From assembly GCA_036562565.1 (NCBI GenBank), contig DATCJY010000089.1, positions 1 through 33,173 of the forward strand: DNA of 33,173 nucleotides, given 5' to 3'. The translations under genes and the position numbers were made by a program. Numbering within the stretch: the stretch's first letter is position 1; every line of letters begins with the position of its first letter. This DNA is from DATCJY01 sp036562565 (GTDB lineage: Bacteria > Bacteroidota > Bacteroidia > Flavobacteriales_D > Sanyastnellaceae). Shown here piece by piece: positions 7,673-17,400 of this stretch. The notes below the pieces were generated by a model that was given only the letters and a program-made list of their open reading frames with translations, was not told where the DNA came from and made no database searches.

Positions 7673-9268
7673 ATGGCAATTAGCAATCAAGATAGACAGA
7701 GTAGAAGAGAACGCATCCAAGGCATTCGTGAGGCAATGAACAATGCGATGGGTGTGGAGATGGGAAAACTCCCACCTCAGGCAGTGGACTTGGAGGAAGC
7801 GGTTATAGGAGCAATGATGTTGGAGCAAAATGCTGTCAACACAGTAATTGATATCCTTAAACCGGAGAGTTTCTACAAGGAAGCACATGCCAAAATTTAT
7901 TCTGCAATCATGGGACTGTTCCAAAAAGGAGAACCCATTGATATTTTGACTGTAACGCATGCCTTGCGCAAGTCAGGTGATTTGGAACTAGTGGGTGGAC
8001 CGTTGTACATATCACAACTCACTAACCGAGTTGCCTCCACAGCCAATATCGAGACACACGCTCGCATCATTGCCCAAAAGTTCATCCAACGTGAGTTGAT
8101 ACGCATCTCCAATGAGATTATCAAAGATGCTTATGATGAAACAACGGATGTATTTGACTTGCTGGACAAAGCCGAGAGCCACCTTTTCCAAGTGGCCGAA
8201 GGAAACATTCGCAAGAACTATGACAAGATGAGTATGCTCATCAAGACGGCTTTGGACCAAATTGAAGCCGCACGTCAAAACGTGGATGGTGTAAGCGGTG
8301 TTCCATCAGGATTTACGGACTTGGACCGCGTGACCAGCGGATGGCAGCGTTCAGATATGATTGTAATTGCAGCGCGTCCGGGTATGGGTAAAACCGCATT
8401 CGTTTTGTCGATGGCGCGCAATATGGCCGTTGAGTTCAATATACCGGTTGCCATTTTCTCCTTGGAGATGAGTAGCGTGCAGTTGGTACAGCGTCTCATT
8501 GCGAGTGAAACAGAAATCGATGCGGAGAAACTCCGTAAGGGAAATCTGCAAGATCACGAATTCCATCAATTGCACCAACGCATCTCACGTATTGCCGATG
8601 CACCTATTTATATCGATGATACTCCGGGGTTATCGGTGTTTGAGTTGAGAGCGAAATGCCGAAGATTGAAAGCACAACATGGTATCCAGATGATTATTAT
8701 CGACTACTTGCAACTCATGACAGTTGGAGGGGATACCAAAGGCGGCAACCGCGAACAAGAAATTTCCACCATCTCCCGAAGCATCAAGGGAATTGCGAAA
8801 GAACTTGATGTGCCGGTCATTGCACTTTCACAGTTGTCACGTCAGGTGGAAACACGAGGCGGTGATAAGCGTCCGTTGTTGTCAGACTTGAGGGAATCCG
8901 GTGCGATTGAACAAGATGCCGATATCGTAGCATTCATCTACCGTCCTGAATATTATAACATTGAGGTGGATGCCGATGGAAACGATACCCGCGGCACCGG
9001 TACCATCATCATTGCTAAACACCGTAACGGTGCGCTGGAAGATGTGAAGTTGAGGTTCATCGGTCGATTGGCCAAGTTTACCAATTACGATGGTTTTGAT
9101 TATGATAATCCTCAATATGGAGGAGCAGCGCCTTCGGCATTGAAGAGCAATACATCCTTTGAAACGGATACTATTCAAAATACTATTCGCGTTCAATCGA
9201 GGATGAATACCATGAAGGATGATGATGAACCGTTTAGTTATGGCGGTGATGAGCCTCCGTTCGCATAA
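7673..9268 (+). CDS. dnaB: Replicative DNA helicase DnaB
   Basis: 531 residues. This is the hexameric 5'-3' helicase that unwinds the fork and recruits primase. The N-terminal domain (about 37-150, DLEEAVIGAMML onward) is followed by a linker and the RecA-like motor. The motor has Walker A ARPGMGKT (234-241), SLEMSS (263-268), Walker B IIIDYLQLM with Asp344, then ALSQLSR and DLRESGAIEQDAD. No intein interrupts the motor motifs. A Met- and Asp-rich C-terminal tail of about 50 residues follows the core. ATG 7673 is preceded by AAGAGG at good spacing. It is divergent from the lipoprotein gene. The downstream di-heme gene starts 73 bases on and could be co-transcribed, but nothing functional links them. 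Confidence 0.97.
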   Translation: MAISNQDRQSRRERIQGIREAMNNAMGVEMGKLPPQAVDLEEAVIGAMMLEQNAVNTVIDILKPESFYKEAHAKIYSAIMGLFQKGEPIDILTVTHALRKSGDLELVGGPLYISQLTNRVASTANIETHARIIAQKFIQRELIRISNEIIKDAYDETTDVFDLLDKAESHLFQVAEGNIRKNYDKMSMLIKTALDQIEAARQNVDGVSGVPSGFTDLDRVTSGWQRSDMIVIAARPGMGKTAFVLSMARNMAVEFNIPVAIFSLEMSSVQLVQRLIASETEIDAEKLRKGNLQDHEFHQLHQRISRIADAPIYIDDTPGLSVFELRAKCRRLKAQHGIQMIIIDYLQLMTVGGDTKGGNREQEISTISRSIKGIAKELDVPVIALSQLSRQVETRGGDKRPLLSDLRESGAIEQDADIVAFIYRPEYYNIEVDADGNDTRGTGTIIIAKHRNGALEDVKLRFIGRLAKFTNYDGFDYDNPQYGGAAPSALKSNTSFETDTIQNTIRVQSRMNTMKDDDEPFSYGGDEPPFA

Positions 9269-9341
9269 CAAATAAGAAATCAACATAGATGCATAAGCAG
9301 TTCGTCTTGCAATACGGATTCTTTTTATTTTCGGACGGACT

Positions 9342-10736
9342 ATGAGGAAAACAGGCGTAATACTGTTGGGGTGGCTGGTTGTGGCCGGCATGTCCTTTTC
9401 CTATACAGGATGTGATAATGAACAACAGTTGATGATGGAGCGTTATCCGCACATTCTTGCCGGAGGTAGCACCACCACTTTTGTTGCAGACAGCACGGCC
9501 TATTTACAACCACTTAGCAATCTAAGTCCCGAAAACTTGGCGCGTCACAAGCGCGGTGAGGCAATTTTCAGACGCAAGTTTCTTCCCTATGGCAATGGTC
9601 CAGAAAGCGGATTGGGACCTTTGTTTATTCAGGACAATTGTGCTGCTTGTCATCACAACAATGGTCGTTCACATCCACCTCTCACCGAGGTGGATTACAC
9701 TTCAGGATTGTTGATGCGCATGAGTGTTCCCGGATTGGGCCCGCATGGCGAGCCTATGGGGGTTCCGGGGTTCGGTCTTCAGTTGCAGACACGTGCCTTA
9801 CCGGGAGCCCAGCCAGAAGGGTTGATTAAATATACCTATGAGCATTTCTATGAAGAGTTTCCCGATGGAACCAAAGTACTCATGCATAAACCTTCTCACG
9901 GCATCATCAATCCATATATACCGGTTCCAAAAGGGACCATGTTCTCGTTGCGCAATGCTTCACCTGTTTATGGGTTAGGATTGTTGGAGGCGGTGAGCGA
10001 AGAGGAAATCTTGAGCAGGTATGAAGAGCGCGACAAGGATGGCGACAACATCACCGGTCGTCCCAATTATGTGTGGAATGCTTATACCAATCAAAAAGAC
10101 CTTGGGCGCTTTGGCTGGAAAGGGTCGCATCCAACCGTGATACAGCAAGCGGCAGAGGCGTTTCATCAGGATATGGGAATAACTTCCGTGCACTTCTTTC
10201 CCCAAGAAAATGGTATTGGACAGTCCAACTGCACCTTTGGTTTTGGCGATCATCCAGATATTGATTCAGCCATGGTGGCAGATGTGGCTTTCTACCTTTT
10301 GACCATTGCTCCACCGGCTCCACGCAATCAAGATGACCCCGTGGTGAAACGCGGACGTGAAGTGTTTATGCAAATAAATTGCTCGGGTTGTCATACACCA
10401 GAGTTACGAACGGGTAAACATCCGATTGCGGAATTGTCTTATCAGACCATTTATCCATATACCGATTTGTTGCTTCATGAAATGGGCGAGGGCATAGCCG
10501 ATTCAAGACCTGATCATGAAGCAAGTACCAATGAATGGCGGACACCGCCACTGTGGGGCATCGGTCTTACCAAGATTGTAAACCCCCATGCGCGCTTCAT
10601 GCACGATGGAAGAGCAGCCACTTTGGAAGAAGCCATCCTGTGGCATGAAGGAGAAGGATACTGGACCACTGTAGCCTATAAGAATCTACCTAAATCAGAC
10701 CGCGAGGCACTCATTAAATTTTTGGAATCACTTTAA
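9342..10736 (+). CDS. Di-heme cytochrome c lipoprotein (DUF1111 / di-heme oxidoreductase family)
   Basis: 464 residues. Residues 1-23 are a signal peptide ending in the lipobox SYTGC, with the lipidated Cys at 24. Two c-type heme motifs are present, CAACH (100-104) and CSGCH (347-351). The separation of ~250 residues is typical of the MauG-like DUF1111 proteins often labelled thiol oxidoreductase, of which a few are characterised. The C-terminal block with RTPPLWGIGL and ARFMHDGRA is characteristic of the family, and the final helix is KSDREALIKFLESL. Members often sit beside imelysin-like iron-uptake genes; none is present here. It probably faces the periplasm and acts as an electron-transfer enzyme or peroxidase, with unknown substrate. 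It starts a tight three-gene run: the next gene begins 8 bases after its stop. Confidence 0.9.
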   Translation: MRKTGVILLGWLVVAGMSFSYTGCDNEQQLMMERYPHILAGGSTTTFVADSTAYLQPLSNLSPENLARHKRGEAIFRRKFLPYGNGPESGLGPLFIQDNCAACHHNNGRSHPPLTEVDYTSGLLMRMSVPGLGPHGEPMGVPGFGLQLQTRALPGAQPEGLIKYTYEHFYEEFPDGTKVLMHKPSHGIINPYIPVPKGTMFSLRNASPVYGLGLLEAVSEEEILSRYEERDKDGDNITGRPNYVWNAYTNQKDLGRFGWKGSHPTVIQQAAEAFHQDMGITSVHFFPQENGIGQSNCTFGFGDHPDIDSAMVADVAFYLLTIAPPAPRNQDDPVVKRGREVFMQINCSGCHTPELRTGKHPIAELSYQTIYPYTDLLLHEMGEGIADSRPDHEASTNEWRTPPLWGIGLTKIVNPHARFMHDGRAATLEEAILWHEGEGYWTTVAYKNLPKSDREALIKFLESL

Positions 10737-10743
10737 TAATTAT

Positions 10744-11622
10744 ATGAATAGAATTCTGAGTGTAGTAGTATTTGTATTCCTTGCCGTTAGCGGCACAGCA
10801 CAGCAAAATTTGCTTTGGAAAATATCTCATCCCCAAGATAACAAGGTCTCTTATCTCTTTGGCTCCATACACACCAACGATTCCTTGCTCAACACCTTTG
10901 ACAATAATTGGTGGAGCGCTTTCAAAAGCTGTAGTGTGTTTGCCGGTGAAGTAGATGCCACCAATCCTGCCGGAATGATGGAAGCGCTCAATGCCGGAAT
11001 GATGAAGGATACATCACTCGCTGATTTGTACACCGAAGAAGAACTGGAGAAAGTGCGCAATTATGTGCTGAGCAAACTGGATCCGGCCACGGCTATGGTC
11101 ATCATGCGCATGAAGCCTTTCTATATCATGGCTACCTTGGTTCAAACACCGGATAAAAAAGGACCCTATACGCAAGTGATGGACATCCGTCTTCAGATGT
11201 TGGCCAAGCAGGCAGGTATGAAGGTCGTGGGCCTTGAAACAACCATGGAGCAGGCTTCGTCCATTGGTACCATGAGCTTAAAGGAGCAGGCCAAGATGTT
11301 GTTGGAATACATCGATCACGGTGATAAGACCGCACAAGAGATGAAGAAACTGGAAGAATATTATTACCGTCAGCAGCTTGATTCCATGGTCGTGATGGCA
11401 ATGAAAATGGAGACCAACAACTTTTCACCTGATGCCATGGAAGCATTGATTGAAAAGCGCAACGAGCGTTTCATGGAACGCTTGCTCCCTCATTTGAAAG
11501 AGAGCACAGTATTCTGTGCAGTGGGCGCCATGCACCTTCCCGGAGAACGCGGAATGCTTGCCATGCTACGCAGAGAAGGATATACAGTTGAACCGGTACC
11601 TTTTGAGTTTAAACAAGAATGA
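10744..11622 (+). CDS. TraB/GumN family protein
   Basis: 292 residues with a signal peptide of about 19 residues ending GTAQ. The family motifs are LFGSIHT (38-44) and, near the C-terminus, VGAMHLPGERG (from about 260). The conserved His and Glu in these motifs are thought to form a metal-dependent, protease-like active site related to the Tiki/EreA clan; substrates are mostly unknown. The middle is helical and Met-rich. It starts 8 bases after the di-heme gene, and its stop overlaps the start of the glycosylase gene by 4 bases (ATGA), so the three are translationally coupled. It is likely periplasmic or membrane-attached. Confidence 0.88.
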   Translation: MNRILSVVVFVFLAVSGTAQQNLLWKISHPQDNKVSYLFGSIHTNDSLLNTFDNNWWSAFKSCSVFAGEVDATNPAGMMEALNAGMMKDTSLADLYTEEELEKVRNYVLSKLDPATAMVIMRMKPFYIMATLVQTPDKKGPYTQVMDIRLQMLAKQAGMKVVGLETTMEQASSIGTMSLKEQAKMLLEYIDHGDKTAQEMKKLEEYYYRQQLDSMVVMAMKMETNNFSPDAMEALIEKRNERFMERLLPHLKESTVFCAVGAMHLPGERGMLAMLRREGYTVEPVPFEFKQE

Positions 11623-12302
11623 CCTTCGCTGAGCACGTCATCCGGTTCTATCGCGCATTGGAATTCACCGGTAAATTGCCCAAAGGCATTGAGGTGATGA
11701 ATCCATACCGCGATAACCCAAGAATTTTGGAAATAGCAGAGAAGTTTTACGGCAAGTTTTATAACGACCGGCATATCCGAAGAATCATCTTGGGTATAAA
11801 TCCCGGCAGACTGGGAGCCGGAGCCACAGGTATTGCTTTTACGGACACCAAACGCCTTCGCGATAAATGCGGTATCGATTTGGAAGAGTTCAGTACACAT
11901 GAACCTTCCAGCGTTTTCATTTATGAAATGATTGATGCATTCGGTGGTGTGGAGGCATTCTATCATGCCTTCTACATCACATCCATTTGTCCGTTGGGGT
12001 TTGTCTCAACACAGAAAGGCTCCGTGCGCAATTACAACTATTACGATAGCAAGGCCCTAGAGAAGAGCATCACACCTTTTGCGCTTGGCTGCTTGCGAAC
12101 CCAGCTGGAGTTCGGTATTGACACACGAATCGCCTATTGTCTTGGAACAGGAAAGAATTATCAATTCATTCAAAAGTTGAATGAAGAATATAAATTTTTT
12201 GACGAAGTAGTGCCACTGGAGCATCCGCGCTATATCATGCAATACAAGAGTAAAAGCAAGGATATTTATATCGATAAATACCTGACGGAATTAAGTCGGT
12301 GA
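11619..12302 (+). CDS. SMUG2-like uracil-DNA glycosylase (DUF4918 family)
   Basis: 227 residues, no signal peptide. It belongs to the uracil-DNA glycosylase superfamily and should remove uracil, and perhaps related lesions, from DNA as the first step of base excision repair. Motif 1 is GINPGRLGAGATGIAFTDT (59-77), with Asn61 in the position used by SMUG enzymes. FYITSICPLGF (118-128) forms part of the base pocket. Motif 2 is HPRY (202-205), supplying the His that aids leaving-group departure. The length fits the Bacteroidota SMUG2-like group. Its ATG lies inside the TraB gene stop (ATGA overlap). Placing a cytosolic repair enzyme behind two exported proteins is odd. It ends one base from the convergent ZIP gene. 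Confidence 0.88.
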   Translation: MTFAEHVIRFYRALEFTGKLPKGIEVMNPYRDNPRILEIAEKFYGKFYNDRHIRRIILGINPGRLGAGATGIAFTDTKRLRDKCGIDLEEFSTHEPSSVFIYEMIDAFGGVEAFYHAFYITSICPLGFVSTQKGSVRNYNYYDSKALEKSITPFALGCLRTQLEFGIDTRIAYCLGTGKNYQFIQKLNEEYKFFDEVVPLEHPRYIMQYKSKSKDIYIDKYLTELSR

Positions 12303-12303
12303 A

Positions 12304-13077
12304 TTAAGCAACCAGCGCAGCACTTGCCAGTCCCAGAATAATCATACCGAACTTGAGGCGATTGAATGTGTGCCCCTCTTCGCTCTCAAACAGAATCATG
12401 GTGGAGACGTGGAGCAAAATACCAATCAGTACACCGGTGACTTTTGGAGTGAGCTCAGTCAGGTTGGCGATATCTTGCTCACCGATGAGGTAGTGGGCAA
12501 ACGCACCGGCCGGAGCCATGAGGGCGAAAATGACCAACCAGAAAATGCTTTGGCGCAATTTCATATTGGTGCTGAGTAACAAAGCCATGAACACAAAAGC
12601 TTCTGTTACCTTGTGTAATGAAATTCCTACTAATAAGGAGTCGCGGTGGTCATGCGCATGGTGATGTGCATGGTCGTGTACATGTTCATGTATGTGTACG
12701 TGTTCGAACACACCGCCAAACGGCATCCCTTCAATAAATGCATGTATCCAAAGGGAAATCATGACCGTGAACATGAAGCGTGTGCTGTGGTCGTGATGAT
12801 GGTGTGCGTGGCCGTGTTCTACACCGTGTGAGAAATAATCCAGAACAATCTGAAGCAAGAAACCTCCCAGCACATACCAACCCGGGTGAGCTATATCAGA
12901 ATGAAACAACTCCGGAAACAAGTGCAACAGGGTGAGACCTAGGAGGTACGCAGCGCTGTAGGTGAGCAGCAATTTGATTCCTTTACCGCTCTTCTTTCTG
13001 GTAAATGCATAAGTGAGCCCGCCCGCCAAAGCAGAAACAAAAAGAATTAGCGCATAGAAATAAGGAGGATGCTGCAT
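12304..13077 (-). CDS. ZIP family divalent metal transporter, His-rich loops
   Basis: 257 residues with about seven to eight hydrophobic segments. The two metal-coordinating helices of the family are visible: HAFIEGMPFG (His112, Glu115, Gly116) and HKVTEAF (His155, Glu159). Two His-rich stretches flank the first, residues 84-96 and 126-144, both dense in His/Asp; these would collect zinc or iron near the pore mouth. ZIP proteins bring Zn, Fe, Mn or related ions toward the cytoplasm. Gene order on the minus strand is methyltransferase, 23-base gap, then this gene, so they are probably one transcript. The stop is a single base from the glycosylase stop on the other strand, leaving no room for a separate terminator. 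Confidence 0.92.
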   Translation of the reverse strand: MQHPPYFYALILFVSALAGGLTYAFTRKKSGKGIKLLLTYSAAYLLGLTLLHLFPELFHSDIAHPGWYVLGGFLLQIVLDYFSHGVEHGHAHHHHDHSTRFMFTVMISLWIHAFIEGMPFGGVFEHVHIHEHVHDHAHHHAHDHRDSLLVGISLHKVTEAFVFMALLLSTNMKLRQSIFWLVIFALMAPAGAFAHYLIGEQDIANLTELTPKVTGVLIGILLHVSTMILFESEEGHTFNRLKFGMIILGLASAALVA

Positions 13078-13100
13078 AGGTTATTTGCAATCTTGTTGCA

Positions 13101-13868
13101 TTAATTGCGTGCAATAATAATCAACCTATCAGACTCAGCAGGTATAAATGTTTCTAAAGTGTAATTACCGTAAGTTGCTATTGGAGTGAGTCCTACCGAT
13201 TGAATCATTTCTTTGAGTTGGTCAACTTTGAGAAGTTGCACACGTTCTTCAAAGTTCAGAGTGTGCAGCTCATCCACCACGGTGATGTGTTTCACCACAA
13301 AGTCGCCTTCGATTCCTTTGCGAATGCGGAATTCAATACCTTCCTTCACGGTAGTGTAGGATTGGTGAGCATTTTTCTCCACGAGTTCGGAGTTGAAATA
13401 ATCCAACACAAAGAGGGCATTGGGCTTGAGGTGTTGTTTTACGCGTTGCAGCACCAAGTAATTGTCCTCGATATTATTGAAGTATCCGAAACTGGTAAAC
13501 AGATTGACAATCGCATCAAACGATTGATACAGTTCAAATTGGCGCATATCTGCAACACCGAAAGACAAGTTTTCGGTCTCGAATTGCTTGGCATACTCGA
13601 TGCTTTTCTCGGAAAGGTCAATACCCGTTACATGATATCCCAGCGAATGCAGGTAGATACTGTGACGTCCTTTGCCACAAGCCAAATCCAACACCTGAGC
13701 TCCTTCCGGTAATTGAAGCAAGGTAGTGAGTCGGGAAATAAATTGTCGGGCTTCTTCTTGGTTGCGGTGGCTATATAAAAGATCATAGTATCTGGAGCCG
13801 AACCACTGCCTGAACCACTCGTTACTGCTGCGATGGTCGCTTTTTACGCTATCTACTGTCTGACTCAT
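13101..13868 (-). CDS. Class I SAM-dependent methyltransferase
   Basis: 255 residues. The Rossmann core shows motif I DLACGKGRHS (61-70), the acidic residue binding the SAM ribose in GIDLS (Asp84), motif II ADMRQF and motif IV VNLFTSFGYF. The C-terminal half is beta-rich, as in the group with a lipocalin-like or PAS-like insertion that includes CheR-unlike small-molecule methyltransferases. The substrate cannot be told. It is probably co-transcribed with the ZIP transporter 23 bases downstream, with no obvious functional tie. A -7-like TATCTTTG lies 10 bases before the ATG, implying a very short leader. Confidence 0.88.
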   Translation of the reverse strand: MSQTVDSVKSDHRSSNEWFRQWFGSRYYDLLYSHRNQEEARQFISRLTTLLQLPEGAQVLDLACGKGRHSIYLHSLGYHVTGIDLSEKSIEYAKQFETENLSFGVADMRQFELYQSFDAIVNLFTSFGYFNNIEDNYLVLQRVKQHLKPNALFVLDYFNSELVEKNAHQSYTTVKEGIEFRIRKGIEGDFVVKHITVVDELHTLNFEERVQLLKVDQLKEMIQSVGLTPIATYGNYTLETFIPAESDRLIIIARN

Positions 13869-13878
13869 ATCGAGAGGC

Positions 13879-13900
13879 CAAAGATATACACGTACATTTG
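13879..13900. promoter_or_regulatory. Back-to-back -7 elements between methyltransferase and SiaC-like genes
   Basis: On the minus strand TATCTTTG (13886-13879) and on the plus strand TACATTTG (13893-13900) both match TAnnTTTG exactly, 6 bases apart. Neither has a clear TTG at the -33 position. If both work, the two divergent promoters would compete for polymerase. Confidence 0.35.
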
Positions 13901-13992
13901 CTTAAAAGTTGAACATAAATTAAGGAAATGGTACTTATTCGGAGATAGTATTGTACCCGAATTAAAAGTACTTGATTAAACGCTTGTCATCA

Positions 13993-14361
13993 ATGGAAGA
14001 TATCAGAATTACCCCAACACAAAAGACTCCGGCTGTCCACTTTACCGCTGCCGGTAATTTGGAGTTGAAAGGAAGATCTATTCCTGAAAATTCTTTGGAG
14101 TTCTATAAACCACTCATTGATTGGCTTGACCAGTACATTGAACAACCCAGCGCTGAAACCAACGTGCATGTGCAGCTGGAGTATTTCAACACCAGCAGCA
14201 GCAAGTGCTTGTTGGATCTTTTCAAGCGTCTGGAGAGCCTCAATAAAGTGACAATCCATTGGTATTACGAGCAAGATGATGAAGATATGTTGGAGGCTGG
14301 GGAGGATTATGAAGCCATTGTGAGCATTCCATTCAAGATGATTGAAGTAGAAGAGAAATAA
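13993..14361 (+). CDS. SiaC-family regulatory phosphoprotein (DUF1987)
   Basis: 122 residues, cytosolic. The signature segment LEYFNTSSSK (62-71) corresponds to the site that is phosphorylated on Thr in Pseudomonas SiaC; the likely residue here is Thr67. In that system SiaC is phosphorylated by SiaB, dephosphorylated by the PP2C enzyme SiaA, and in its unphosphorylated form stimulates the diguanylate cyclase SiaD. The C-terminal half is rich in Asp and Glu. I chose ATG 13993 over an upstream TTG at 13972 because MEDIRI begins the conserved domain. No SiaA, SiaB or SiaD homologue is in the window, so partners must be encoded elsewhere or the protein works differently. It is closed by the bidirectional terminator at 14383-14426. 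Confidence 0.85.
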   Translation: MEDIRITPTQKTPAVHFTAAGNLELKGRSIPENSLEFYKPLIDWLDQYIEQPSAETNVHVQLEYFNTSSSKCLLDLFKRLESLNKVTIHWYYEQDDEDMLEAGEDYEAIVSIPFKMIEVEEK

Positions 14362-14382
14362 TACGGTTGTGAAGCCTGTGAA

Positions 14383-14426
14383 TAAAAAGAGAAATGGTCT
14401 GAAGTTTTTTCAGACCATTTCTTTTT
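14383..14426. terminator. Bidirectional terminator overlapping the ABC transporter stop codon
   Basis: A perfect 12-bp stem (14391-14402 with 14410-14421) has a 7-base loop. T runs exist on both strands (14422-14426 on plus; the A run at 14384-14388 on minus). It serves the SiaC-like gene from one side and the ABCG-like gene from the other. The last codons of the ABC gene (Glu-Met-Val-stop) are themselves one arm of the stem. Confidence 0.85.
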
Positions 14427-17400
14427 CCTCTATGATGTGAAGAGCTGTAAACAGCTGTGTAAATCTTCGCTGCAATGCATCAATCAATTTCTTGAGTCCA
14501 TCCATGAAGAGCACAATGGTAAGGACGATGGTCATGGACCAGATAACAATTAAGTTAGCGCTGAGGGTCGTAATGTATTTACCGCATATCACTTTGTAAG
14601 GCGCATAGAAGTGCGCATCAAAGAATCCACCTGATGGGACCAGGTAAATCGGGTTTTGTTTTTGTACAAGTTCCCCTTTGTATTCAACGATTTTTTTGAG
14701 GTCATTTTTATTGGTTGCAAATTCCTCCAAGCTTTCATTGAAATATTCATCTTGCTTTCTGAGGTATTCATCGCGCAGTTCGGGAGTTGCTGTAAGCTCG
14801 CTGATTTTATTCTCTTTGGCTTGGTTGGATTTGTTGTAAAGAGCCACATAATAACGCTCCAGCTCGGAGAGTATGGCTTCGATTCCATTGAGCACCGCTA
14901 CATTCACCCGTGAAGGAGTGAGCTTGTCCAATTCTTCTATTTCGAGGTTCGGAATCCGGCTCACTTCTTTTTGAAGTTCATTGCGTAGAATGGTCAGGTT
15001 GTAGTCCAGCTGTTTGCCGGGGTTTGGGCTGTCGAGCAGCTTGCGCGTGTCAGAGCATTTCGCTTTGAGTTCTTTGGTCCAATAGTCCTTTTTCCAACTG
15101 TAGAATTTTCTTTCTTTTTCGATATCGAAAAACTGCTTTTGGAATTCGTTGTTCTTAAACTGATGCACGGCAAGCGCTTCATATGCCCAGCGTGAAACCA
15201 TGACGTTGCCGATAAACGGCACACGACTTTGGCTTGCAAATGCCGGATAGAGTCGGTCAAAGCGCACGATGATACCACTGAACAACAGTTGCGGAATAAT
15301 CAAAATGGGGATGATGATATAGATCACCTTGGCACTGTTGAAAGAGGCCGAAATGTTCAATCCTAACAAGTTTGCGAAACAGCTGGTGCTGAAGAGTACC
15401 GCCCAGAAGGGAAGGAACATGCCTTTCACTTCGAGTATCGCGTTACCAATTGCCACAAAACACACTGACTGAATGAATGAAATCACGAACATGATTCCAA
15501 TCTTGGAGAACAAGTAGCTGCCTTTGTTCAGGTGCAGGTAGCGTTCGCGTTTGAGGATTTTTTGGTCTTTGATAATCTCTTCAGCACTCACAGTAAGCCC
15601 TAAGAAAATGGCCACGACTACCGAAATAAAAAGGTACTGCGGAAAGTTGAGGTTCTCGCGGAATACATATTCCATCTCACCACCGCGGTTGGTGGGATAA
15701 TACTTGATGAACAATGCAAGGACAAATGCGAGAACTGGAGCCTCCAGCATGTTGATGAGCATGTATTGCGTATTGGACAATTTGCTCAACACATCGCGCG
15801 TCACAAATACTTTGAATTGTTGGAAAGCGCTTGGCAAGCTGAAAGAGCTACGCGGCACCTCAAGTTGTTTTTCTTTCGACTTCAAGTGATTTCCAATCAT
15901 CACGTTGAAGAAATTGTTCCACTCTTTCGGTGACACTTTGCGGTGTTCGGTTTCGTTACCGTATTCATCCACCACCTTCGCTTCGATGATATTGAAAATC
16001 TGCTCGGGATTTACACTACCGCAAACAGGGCACTCGCTCTCGTTGTGGTTAACATGGTTAGCGAGGCTTTTGAAATAGGTAATGCTCGCAACGGGATTGC
16101 CATAGTATATCGGATAACCACCGGTATCAAGGATGAACAATTTGTCGAGCATTTTGAATATATCGCTGCTCGGCTGGTGTATGACCACAAAGATCAATTT
16201 ACCGCGCAAGGTTAATTCCTTCAGCAAGTCCATGATGTTCTCCGAGTCACGGCTGCTGAGACCACTGGTTGGTTCATCCACAAACAATACGGAAGGTTCG
16301 CGAATCAACTCCAAAGCAATGTTGAGACGCTTTCGTTGTCCACCACTGATGGTTTTATCCAAAACACTTCCTACACGCAAGTCTTTGCATTCATAAAGAC
16401 CAATAGCTTTGAGGGTTTGAATAACGATATCGTGTAGTTCTTGTTCTGTCTTGTCAGCAAGGCACAGCTTGGCATTGTAGAACAAGTTTTGATATACGCT
16501 CAATTCTTCGATGAGCAGGTCGTCTTGTGCAACATATCCCAAGATGCCCTTTACCTTGTCATGGTCGGCATAGATGTCCACACCGTTGATGGTGATTTTG
16601 CCATAAGTGGGAGGATAGTTGCCATTGAGCACATTGAGACAAGTACTCTTACCGGCACCACTACCCCCCATGATACCAACGAGGTTGCCGCTCTCTTCAA
16701 TCAGATTGAATTGGTGCAACGCCTGTTGCTTAGTAGCAGGGAAGTAATATGAAACATTTTCAGCACGGTAGATAATCTTTTGCCCACCTTCATATGAGAT
16801 GAACTTGTGAAGGATATCGCTATAGAAAATGGGGCTGATTTTGCTACCGCGGATGTTGGAACCTTGACCTAAAACATAAGTCCTCTTAGGAATGATGTTT
16901 TGGCTGTTGAGATAGAGCTCGTCTTTTCCGAGGTAACGAGCGAAGAACAAGTTTTCATCCTCTAGGCGTAGGAAGATGAGTTTGCCGCGAAGGTTTTCTA
17001 TTTGTAAATAATGCGTGACTTTTTTTTCCGGCCCTGATAAATAGCTAGGCTTTTCACCTGCTGCAATCAGGAATTGGTTGTCATCTATAATGGCATCTTC
17101 ATTATATCCGATGAGGTCACGAATCTTGGTGAAGTTGCGCTCGTCAATATTGAAAGCATCTGCAACGGTCTGAACGAATTCCCATTCTTGATCACCGGTA
17201 TTGGTGTAGGCATAGATGAACTCCAGCAAACGCACCAGTACGAAGTACTTCTCTTTTTGCTGAAGCTCTTCGTTGATTTGGTCGCAGATGCGCAGCACCT
17301 TCACAGATGCCATGGAAGTACGCTTTTCAGTGTTTTTTCCTTTGTGGAATTTTTCCGCGTACTCCTCGTATAGTTCGAGATATTGATTAACGAGTTCTTT

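Noticed and set aside
15997..16030. CPVCG in the ABC protein as a zinc finger or redox site
   Set aside because: Only one Cys pair is visible and no second pair lies close by. It could be a metal site in a dimer, but there is too little to claim.
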